Shown: positions 1 through 9,000 of the stretch, one piece after another
Position numbering within the stretch: the stretch's first letter is position 1
Layout of the letters: every line of letters starts with the position of its first letter
Notes under the pieces: model-generated
What the model was told of the DNA's origin: nothing
The model's input: the letters and a program-made list of their open reading frames with translations, nothing else
Databases searched by the model: none
Program-made: the position numbers and the translations under genes
Origin: a virus
IMG/VR virus record: IMGVR_UViG_3300035670_010947
Coordinates: 1 to 20,557 of that record
Length of the DNA stretch: 20,557 bases
Reading direction: 5' to 3' (one strand)

Positions 1-48
1 ATATCCATCTAAATATCCATCTACAACATAGCCATCTATTAGTGCATC
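1..48 (-). repeat. DGY tripeptide cluster at the left edge
   Basis: The last 16 visible codons of the left-hand gene (999-1014) contain three DGY triplets: DGYVVDGYLDGY. At DNA level this is an imperfect repeat of atatccatc / atagccatc separated by 3-6 bases. The array is cut by the window edge and may continue. The same tripeptide is tandem in the giant gene at 5146-5181. Confidence 0.6.
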
Positions 49-3042
49 AACATGAACTCCAGATATCCCTGATGAAAATCTAACCCTGCCTTTAGCTATA
101 TCATTATTTAATCCAACATCTTCACAGCCAACCAAAGTACCGTCAGAATATCGCATTGCTGGATAACCAGCAGCAGTTAAGCAAGTTCCAGACTTAGCCT
201 TAACAAAGCTATTGTATAAGTCTATAGAACATCCAGTTATTGAACCTGGAGGCAATGGAACTTTTATATTGGTATATTCAAAGTCACCAGGGTGAGGAAC
301 GCCTGGAGCGGTTAGGATATTGCCACTTGGTAGATATAGATCTCCAGGGACATAAGTTTGATTCTTATAAACAGGGGTGCAGTCTACTTCTGGTGTACAT
401 GCAGGCTCTACACATTCACAAGCGTTAGTCTGCTCCTCTATAAAGCTAGATCCAACATATCTCTTTAAATCACAAAAAGACAAGAAGTTATCTTGAAATG
501 GTGCTTCGATGAAGTTTATTTCAAAGTCAAAGCTTGCAAATGGTAGTCTTAATAAGCTTTTATTATCTGCATATAGATTGACCCTAGAACCGCTGGTAAT
601 TACCACATCAAATGATGAACTTGATTGTAAATCTGTTTCTACTCCTTCGAGGTCTGTTAAAGTTACTGTAACAGTAACTCCATCTACATCTATAGACTTT
701 GAAGCAACTAAGTAATCACCAACATTTGGATCCGTAGTTGTGGTTATAGAAAGTTTATCACCAACGCTTATTGCTAATGCATCTTTGTAATCAGCTACGA
801 CAAAAGATATTGAGGTCGCATCTATAACAGAGCTGGTAGATACAGTATCTAATATAGTGGGATAATCAGATGTAGATAGAATATTCTCAAGATGTAGAGT
901 TAAAACTCTAAACTCTGTTGGAGATGAGAAGTTGACATATCCATCAACTGCATCTTCCATTATTTCTACGTCTATTCCGTCTACCGTTCCATCATTATTA
1001 AGGTCAGATTTAATAAAGTCTATAATATTTAAATCACCATTTAATATCTTGCGCTCTGTGGACGAAGAGTTAATGGTATTGCCAAGGATAGGAACCATTA
1101 AGGATAGGTCGTTTGAAGATATCTTTCCGTCAGAATTAAGATCTCCTAGCTTCTGAATGCTGCATTCTACCCTGACAATTCTATACATTGCATTACATGT
1201 GCAGCTTGTATCTGGGACTATAACTCTGTTTACTAAGTTTGAAGATAAAATATCATTTCCTGGTTCAATTATCTGTATGGTATTTGCCCCAATCAATCCA
1301 GGCTTATCAAACACGCCTTCGTAAGTAGATGCAGCGCGAGTGTTGTTATCTTCAATTTTTGCCAATATCATTGGCACAGTATCTTCTCTTAGGTTATCTA
1401 ATTCTTCTTGGTTTACTACAGAGATTGAAGGAACGTCTTGTATTCTGGTAAAGACGAAGTTGTTAGTCCTTGGGTGAACTCCAGCCTCAGAGAACTCCTC
1501 TCTTTGTGATAGTATTAAATAATATGCAGAACCTTCAGATACAGTCCTGAGGCTAATATCCTTTTCAAAGTATGAAACCTGAGTATTTCCTACATATTCT
1601 CTAAACTTTGGAATTGTGACTGCAACTCCAGAATCGGTATATGCTGTACCATCAACAACTTGAACGGTGTCTGAATGTATCTGGAACCAAAGTGATGAAC
1701 CTGAGTCGTTAACGAATCTCTTGGTAATTGGATCATATTCTACATATTTTGACTGTTGTTTCCCGAATTGCTCTATAGTAGTTTGAGGAGTTCCGTCTTC
1801 GATTTTTTTAGTTACTTTATCCCAGCCTTTTTCCAAGATAACAGTTCCAACTCTATTATCACCTCTTCTGCTTACCAATATTGCATAATACTTTCCTTTT
1901 TCTATAGAAGGCTCAATATTTGGATCTGCAATTAAAGTTCCGGCAAAGTTGAATGATACCAGTTGCGGTGTTTCAGTTAGTTTATATCCCATAGATTCTA
2001 GATCTGCTTGGCCAAAAGATATTTCAACTAGCGGAGTTATTTCAGGATCATAATCTATTAAATCATTTGGTACAACACCGCCTGGTGTAGAAACATTTGA
2101 TGCAAGCTCATGAATTCCTATGACTAAGTTTCCGGAGAAATCAAGCTGCTCTGCAAGTGGTAAGCTTTCATCACGGGAGACGGACAACAAGAGATCAACC
2201 CTCTGTAAGTTATCCATATTAGACAAGAATTTTTGCCCATATGAAATAGAGGTTGCTCCAAGCTTTTCAAACTCAAGCTTCTCTCGTCCTTCCAGCTCAA
2301 TGTACATATCATTAATGTTGTTGTTTGCACCAAGTGCTAGCTCAATTTCATAAAGTATATCGTGAGATAAGTCTGAAGATATAAAATTATTTAGGTCATA
2401 GTTTGGAGACTCGACTTGAGAGTTTACCCTTGTGGCAGGATAAACAGACATCTGTGGAGCTTCTCTAAGAATCATATATCCAGAATCGCCAATGAGATTT
2501 TCGCTCTCGGCAGCGGAAACAACCTTCGTTTGTCCCGTACCACCGGAAAAATGATTAAAGATGATTGCAATGACTGAAGTAAAGAAGTGTTCGGTAACTC
2601 TTTTCTCGTTCTCATAAAACTCAACAAATTCTGCAACTAACTCGCCCTGAGAATTGGCTCCATCAAAAGCTCTACCAATTACCATTACTTTTGTTCTTAG
2701 CCTTCCCATTACATTGGAATCTATAAGCTCCAATTCAATTCTGTTTCCATAAACAGGATCAGATGGCTGAAGATCTAGAAATATTGGTTTTCCATCATAG
2801 CGACCCAATAGAATGTCATTCTCTGAAGGATTAGATCCATACTTACCTGGATTTCTAGTGTCCAATAGATTTTTTTGGTCAAATGGTGAACTTATAATTA
2901 TCCCGCTACCATGGAAATCTACAACAAGATTTGATGCTAGAGCATTATTATTAATCTGCTCAGTATCTAAATCTTTTTCAGTTACTCTATGTCCATCGTA
3001 AAAGTTAACTCTTTTGCTGTTAATACGCTCTTTCTTAGCCAT
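1..3042 (-). CDS. Putative tail fibre / receptor-binding protein with dockerin motif (3' end beyond window)
   Basis: The frame opens at ATG 3042-3040, 6 bases after GGAG (3052-3049), and stays open for 1014 codons to the left edge, so the C-terminus is missing. The N-terminus (residues 12-29, with NFYDG then KDLDTEQ) resembles the 'FYDG...DL..EQ' opening common in phage virion-attached proteins; this is recalled resemblance, not a search result. Residues about 380-400 (GKYYAILVSRRG) and 500-520 (SAYYLILSQRE) look like two copies of one beta module. Residues 632-700 hold two dockerin-type calcium loops. Residues 735-815 form a beta-rich module resembling segments of the upstream giant protein. 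Residues 875-888 are cysteine-rich (CECVEPACTPEVDC), and the visible end runs into DGY repeats. Its place after the gp25-J-giant genes matches the fibre position of P2-like tails. The role as fibre or adhesin is inferred from position and modularity; it could also be a baseplate appendage. Confidence 0.85.
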   Translation of the reverse strand, partial: MAKKERINSKRVNFYDGHRVTEKDLDTEQINNNALASNLVVDFHGSGIIISSPFDQKNLLDTRNPGKYGSNPSENDILLGRYDGKPIFLDLQPSDPVYGNRIELELIDSNVMGRLRTKVMVIGRAFDGANSQGELVAEFVEFYENEKRVTEHFFTSVIAIIFNHFSGGTGQTKVVSAAESENLIGDSGYMILREAPQMSVYPATRVNSQVESPNYDLNNFISSDLSHDILYEIELALGANNNINDMYIELEGREKLEFEKLGATSISYGQKFLSNMDNLQRVDLLLSVSRDESLPLAEQLDFSGNLVIGIHELASNVSTPGGVVPNDLIDYDPEITPLVEISFGQADLESMGYKLTETPQLVSFNFAGTLIADPNIEPSIEKGKYYAILVSRRGDNRVGTVILEKGWDKVTKKIEDGTPQTTIEQFGKQQSKYVEYDPITKRFVNDSGSSLWFQIHSDTVQVVDGTAYTDSGVAVTIPKFREYVGNTQVSYFEKDISLRTVSEGSAYYLILSQREEFSEAGVHPRTNNFVFTRIQDVPSISVVNQEELDNLREDTVPMILAKIEDNNTRAASTYEGVFDKPGLIGANTIQIIEPGNDILSSNLVNRVIVPDTSCTCNAMYRIVRVECSIQKLGDLNSDGKISSNDLSLMVPILGNTINSSSTERKILNGDLNIIDFIKSDLNNDGTVDGIDVEIMEDAVDGYVNFSSPTEFRVLTLHLENILSTSDYPTILDTVSTSSVIDATSISFVVADYKDALAISVGDKLSITTTTDPNVGDYLVASKSIDVDGVTVTVTLTDLEGVETDLQSSSSFDVVITSGSRVNLYADNKSLLRLPFASFDFEINFIEAPFQDNFLSFCDLKRYVGSSFIEEQTNACECVEPACTPEVDCTPVYKNQTYVPGDLYLPSGNILTAPGVPHPGDFEYTNIKVPLPPGSITGCSIDLYNSFVKAKSGTCLTAAGYPAMRYSDGTLVGCEDVGLNNDIAKGRVRFSSGISGVHVDALIDGYVVDGYLDGY
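379..420 (-). other. Cysteine cluster in the fibre-like protein
   Basis: Codons 875-888 read CECVEPACTPEVDC, four cysteines in 14 residues, and more cysteines follow near the visible C-terminal part (TGCSID, GTCLTA, GCEDVG). The spacing could suit a metal site or disulfides formed after release from the host, but it matches no binding motif I can name. Confidence 0.45.
943..1149 (-). other. Dockerin type I-like domain (two Ca-binding loops) in the fibre-like gene
   Basis: Residues 632-700 of the left-hand gene contain two EF-hand-like dockerin loops. Loop 1 is DLNSDGKISSND (residues 634-645) and loop 2 is DLNNDGTVDGID (680-691). Both fit the dockerin pattern D-x-N-x-D-G-x-[IV]-[SND]-x-x-D, with D/N/D/(S or D)/D at loop positions 1, 3, 5, 9 and 12 and a glycine at 6. 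Loop starts are 46 residues apart, somewhat longer than usual for cellulosomal dockerins. Type I dockerins bind cohesins in a calcium-dependent way in cellulosomes. No cohesin was recognised in this window, so the partner is unknown. The motif match is read directly; binding activity is inference. Confidence 0.85.
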
Positions 3043-3048
3043 CAGATA

Positions 3049-3052
3049 CTCC
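3049..3052 (-). promoter_or_regulatory. Ribosome binding site of the fibre-like gene
   Basis: GGAG on the minus strand, 6 bases upstream of ATG 3042. A second purine run (AGAGGA, 3064-3059) lies too far upstream to be the main site. The 39-base gap 3043-3081 holds nothing else convincing. Confidence 0.7.
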
Positions 3053-3081
3053 GTACATTCCTCTTTAAAATTAATAGAGAA

Positions 3082-6000
3082 TTAGCATTTTGTCTTAGTG
3101 AATTTTACCAAAGCATTTGTATGTGCTGGTTTTAATCTATTAACTAATTCTACTATTAAATCTTCTATTTGACCATCATTAATATCAATTACTTTATCAA
3201 AATTATCTATAACTTCAATATCGAAATTATAAATTCCTCTTTCTGGATCCATCACTGTTGCAAAGCGATCTACCTTTTCCATGTCGGCATCAAAGTCCAA
3301 TAAAAATGTTGTGGCATTATCTTGTACAACTGGGAATACTGTATTTAAATTCTCTGAATAGTTAATATCTACAGCATTGCCAGCGGGATCTGTAACTATG
3401 CTTCTCATTATTTTACTGAATCTAATATTATCCATTCTGGCTCTACAGTTTTTATTTCCAAATATATCTGAGCCTATAGATATAAGCTTAAATTCATCTG
3501 ACAGCGGTATCTTGTATTCTTTGTTTTTAAACTGTCCATCCTTCTGGATATACTGACCATAATAATATCCTGTACCATAAGTTAATCCTGTGCCGTATAA
3601 AATATATCCACCCTCATCACCATCGCAGAATATTCTCATTGTATCATACAGTGAATTCGTTTTATATAAGCAAAGTATTCTATGCCAGGTATTCTTTTTC
3701 CAATCAATATCAATTGATACTATATTATCTATGCCACCTGCAGTCATCAAAAATACAAGCTGATTTCTATCATTCTTATAGATAGAGAATCTATCTCCAG
3801 AAGAACCTAGTGGAATATAAGTTATGACTACATCAGTATTTTGTGCTGGTAGTGATTCTGCTAAGAAAATCTTTGTTCCATCAGGTGACAATCTTGCGCC
3901 TATGGAAAAATCTTTATCAGAACCTGTGCCACCTTCTAATACTCCTGATATTCCACTTCTAGATATTTCATCAAATATAATTGTCTGAGCCTCATTAGGT
4001 GTGTAAAGATCTTTAAATTCCTTGGTTTTCTTTAATAACTTTACGCTGAGGATCTTGTTTGCAGGATTATTAAGTTCTATAACTGTTGAGCTTTTAGAAG
4101 TTACCCTCTCCATCTTTCCGGAAAATATATCTAGATAATATCTAAACTCTTTATCATCAAAGGTATCAACAACTGGGCTAACCCATAGCTCAATACTTCC
4201 TTCGTTTCTTCTAAACTTTCCATCATTATTTAACAGTAACAGACCTTTTCCATTTGTAAAGTTTCCGGAACTCTTAAATAGTTCATTTACGCTCTTATTG
4301 CTCTTTGGGAATTCTTCTGCATTTCGATAGAAATCTGCCTCGTTAAATAGAGGACCGCCACCAGCCTTATGAACTTCGTAGAAAGTTCTAGTTGCCTCAT
4401 CTAAAGTATAACCCCAATTTAACATTTGAGAAATAAATAAGTTTGGATTATTAACAACTTCTAGTAGTGCCTCTTGCTTATCTCGTGATAGTGTATATGA
4501 TATATTATTTACTTGATCTAAGAATTTTGTATTTCTTAATCTTCTTGACTGCATTTTTATTGGGTTATTAAAAGGAATCAAGGTTAGAGTTTGGCTATCT
4601 GCACAGGCTGGATTTGATTTGTTATATTCATCCGTTATGCTTCTTGTTCCTGCAGTATATGCCTCAGTTACTCTAGTATCATTTGACATCTCTGATATTA
4701 TTCTAAACTGATCTATGATTCCGCCAAACTGCTCTTCCTCTTCAAAGTTTGAGCCAACGTATAGCTTATGACCAACCTCAGGAAGATTCAATCTTAGATA
4801 AGCTGGGAACTCTATATCATAAAAACCAGGATGTAATTCAAATGGATATGTGCCTGATGAACCGAATGTTGTCAAGATCATATGATCATTAACATAATCA
4901 AACACTTCACATCTAGAACCACCATTATTAGATACAGAGAGCAGGTCTTTTTCTTTTAATGAAATGACGGCTGTATCCATATAATCTGGGTCTACAACTA
5001 AAAGCCTACCAGTTATTTTTGTAACTGTTTTAAATAAGTTTGATGTATCATATGATCCATTTTTATTTATGGAGAAGAATTCGTAAGCATCTCCACTAAC
5101 AGTGGTTCCATGTATGGTGATAAAGCTTTCCTTTAGCAATGCTCCATAGCCATCATATCCATCATAGCCGTCATAGCCATCGTACTTGCAAAACTGAACG
5201 TTATCAGAATCAAATGTTAGAGTTAAAAATCTTCCTAGATTTTGCTTATATACATTTCCTTCTTCCGAGGAAACGCTATGATACTTGTTTGAGTTATCTA
5301 ATAGAATTTCAAAATCAAAGTAATAACCCAAACCCTCTTTTGGCTCTGGATTTATTGGCTGGATAGCAGTCTTATCAACTATAATTCTTCTTATTTTTAT
5401 ATCTTCAAATGACACAGGCTCTGCATGAACATTCTTGATAACACTCTTACCGCTAAAGTTAGATTCATTATTTAGGTAGGAAGAACTGGATAATGATAAT
5501 TTTGACTTTACATTTTCTAGATTTAGCCCATAAGTCCTTATATGGATATCTACATCTGTTGGCTGTACAGTTGCTACAGTTTTGCAAAGGTTATTCTTAC
5601 CAACAAACTCAATGATCCTGGTGTCTAGGTTTGCCCTAAATTTTGGATTTATAACATTGGTACCTTTTAGAATATTTACTTCACCAAACTCTATAGTATA
5701 AAATACTCCAGCCATTTCTTCTATAGAGCCATTTGGTCTGGTTCTAAATATTGCTAGTCTAGAGTTTCTCAAGTCTGTAAGAATAGGAGCTATAACTCCG
5801 GCGGTGGGAGGAAATTTAAATACTATATCAGATGCAGAGGTATTGAAAGATATAATTTCAACATTATCTCCTCTACCCAGAGTCACATTATTTGAGTCTA
5901 TTACGCTCTTAATTATATATTCTTGATTTACTAAGTCTGGTGCATTCTCTGAGGATTCAAATATTAAACTTCTACCAATCATATCCTGAGTGAATACTGC

Positions 6001-9000
6001 CTGATATGATGAGAAGATTGCATTTCCAGCTGTTACAGTTCCATCAGTATACTGAGGGCAGAAAACAATATCTTTTGCCAAGAAGTCATATAGTACTTCT
6101 TTGCTGATATCTCTAAATTTATCATTTAATCTGACAGGAATCTTGCCGCCGAATTTGAATATATTTGGTGCTTCCTGTCCATCAATAAACAAATGCATTT
6201 CATCTTTGTTATTGATTGTGTTCAACTTCCAGCTTGCAGCTATGTGGTGTAAGTCTCCGGGTCTAAAGTGCTTAATATTTGTGGCTAGATTCAACATCCC
6301 AGCCTGACCAAGCCTCTTTAGACTATCATCAAATATTCTAAAGTTTAAGAAGCCTTTGCCATCCTTAAAGATAGAGAAGCGTCTATCACCTTCTGACACA
6401 CCAGTATCAACTAGATATCGGCGCCTGTCAGAAGTTATAAACATCTCATCTACGCCATAAAAGTCTGCATATCCTTCATAGCCATATTCATCATAGCTAA
6501 GCTCTCCAGCACCATCTCTACCATCTACAGTGAATGAAAAGTCAACCCTTGAGTCAGTGCTAATAATAGTATCATTTGATTCAAGATATTTAGTCCCAGA
6601 CACTTCTGAGGCAGAATAGAATATTAAATCAATATCTGCAACGTTTGGAATATATGTGCTATGATATGAGTAGATATCAGAAATAGAATTATCAAATAAA
6701 TATAAGCAAATATTGGGGCCTTCGAATGGCTGATATCCATCGAAGGTTGGATTCTCAAACTGTCCAAATGGAGTTCTTTCTACGAAGAAATTATCTATAT
6801 AGATAGATACTCTTTTAGTTTCATTATTTTTAACTAGCCTATATTCGTGAAACTCTCCATCGTTCCAGATGTAAGGAATATATTCTATTATTGAATTGTT
6901 TGTTCCATCAACTACCAAGACTATAGGCTGAGAATCAACGGTAAGACCTAGAGCTAATTTTACTGAAAGATCTGCATCAGTTAATGAGATTGGAACGATT
7001 CCTGTAAAGTTACCATTAATTAATCCAGAAAAATATCCGATTAAAGATCCGGCTATACTAGGATCATATTGAGAAACTTTCATTGATACTACATATTCCA
7101 AATCTCCATTTGGACATGGATTGCTAGTATAGAGTAAGTTTCCTAAAACCTTATCCTCTTCAGTACAGTCGAAGTAATCAACCGATGGTCCAAGCCTATA
7201 AATTCCGTCAGATATGCTTGTATTGAAATCTCCAAACTTTACCCACTTCCCTGATTGCGTTTCTCTACCACCAATGACAACGTTAATAAGGTCAGTTTCT
7301 GCTTCATCAATCTTTGACCATCCGAAATCTTCTAGTAATTGATTTCCGCAATATCTGAAGGTTGCCTCACAAGCTATTCCTGTATCACAATTGTTTGTTG
7401 ATTCTTCTCTGTATGATCTTGAAACAGATGAGAACTCACCATCTGTGGTTATATTTCCACTTAAATTATAATTGGTATTTATATACTCATAGGTATTGGT
7501 CCAGCCACCTGATGATACCACAACATCTGATGGAACTTGCGTAGTGCGATTGTATCTAACTCTATAAATCCATTGTCCGATCTCCTCGCTCAATGGAGAC
7601 TTGCACAACTCATCAAACCAAATAAATATTCCACCATTAGATTCGGCTCCAGGAGGCTCCCCTACTGGAGATTTTGGATAGTCGCCTCTATTTATAGAAA
7701 ATGGTACGCGACTTGGACTCCAGCCTTCACCACCAATATGAATATCTTTTGGTGTAAATTTATTATATATTGTTCCATTAATTCTAGATATATCTATAGT
7801 TGATAGAGCATATTTTGTAAATACTCCAATTGCATGACCTTTGAAGTTTCTATCTATAATATCTAAGTCCAAGCTTAAGTTGCAAGATAGAATTGCATCA
7901 GTATAAAACATAGAGGTAGTTACAGTATCTATTTTAATATCTACTATGTTCTCAATGGGCCTTCTATTTATTTCAAACTTATGATAGTTGCTCCAGTTTA
8001 TAACGAACTCTTTTTGAAAGTCTAAAGCCAAAATAGACTTTGATGGATTATATTTAGATAGTATTTGGGCCGTCTTTGCAAATAGCTTGACCTTACCAAT
8101 AGGCTCTGAATTGTTTATTGCAATTCTTCCCTTGGTTGCGAGGTCAGTATTGTTTATTCCAAATTTCTTAACCTCAACTTTTAATATGTCATCAGGTATG
8201 GATCTTGTAAATAGTTTTCCTGAAGAATTATAAAAACCAGTTACCTGATAAAATATTCCTAGTTCATCAACCAAGATAAATGATTCTGGTGTTTGGTCTA
8301 TTATATTTGATGTATTTTTAAAAGTAAATAGGCTAAAGGCTGCATCTAGCTCTACCCTTATTTTAAGATCATTAAACTTTTCCAAAGTAGAAACATTATT
8401 TACTACATAACATTTGCATGGCTTGACATAGTATGGTGGCTCAAAGTTTGATAATAAATCACTCTTTGTATCACTATCTTCAATCTCAAACTCAAAGCCT
8501 TCAACATGCTTTAGGTTTAGAGATAATCCTACTGTTCTATTTCCGTCAGGTACTATTAGGCTTCCGGCATTGTATGCATTTGCAGGAGGAGATAATTCTG
8601 TTGGGAATGGTCCGCCAACAAAAGAACCTGGGCCTAACTCACCAACAACGAAGTAGGATTCGCTAACAGCTTCATCACCACATGGTACTTCTAATTCTAC
8701 AGAATTTACTGCTTTTGTTAATTCGTTATAGTTTGCTCCAATCATATCAACTTTAAAAACTGCGGATGTTTTGGAATTAACGGTTCTATCTAAATTTTCC
8801 TGTTCTTTATATATTCCAAAATATCCTACATCTAGTCCTTGAATTTTTGATGAATCTGATCTATAGTTAAATAGTAACAAACTACGTCCTGTATAATCAG
8901 ATCCACCAGCAAGGCTTATGTTTTTAATTGGCATAATATCCCAATTATTTTCAGCACTAAATGGATTGCTTCCGCTTCTAAGATAGAATGATTCTTCGCC

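Noticed and set aside
2124-2333. 69-codon minus-strand open frame
   Set aside because: It is out of frame within the fibre-like gene, which remains open throughout with dockerin and other ordered segments.
3061-3079. Possible hairpin terminator between the giant and fibre-like genes
   Set aside because: Only a 4-base CTCT/AGAG stem with an 11-base AT loop and no following T-run; too weak, and a ribosome site follows at once.
5139-5190. CRISPR or minisatellite interpretation of the 9-bp array
   Set aside because: Units are contiguous without spacers, in frame with the giant gene, and encode an exact tripeptide repeat; it is a coding repeat.
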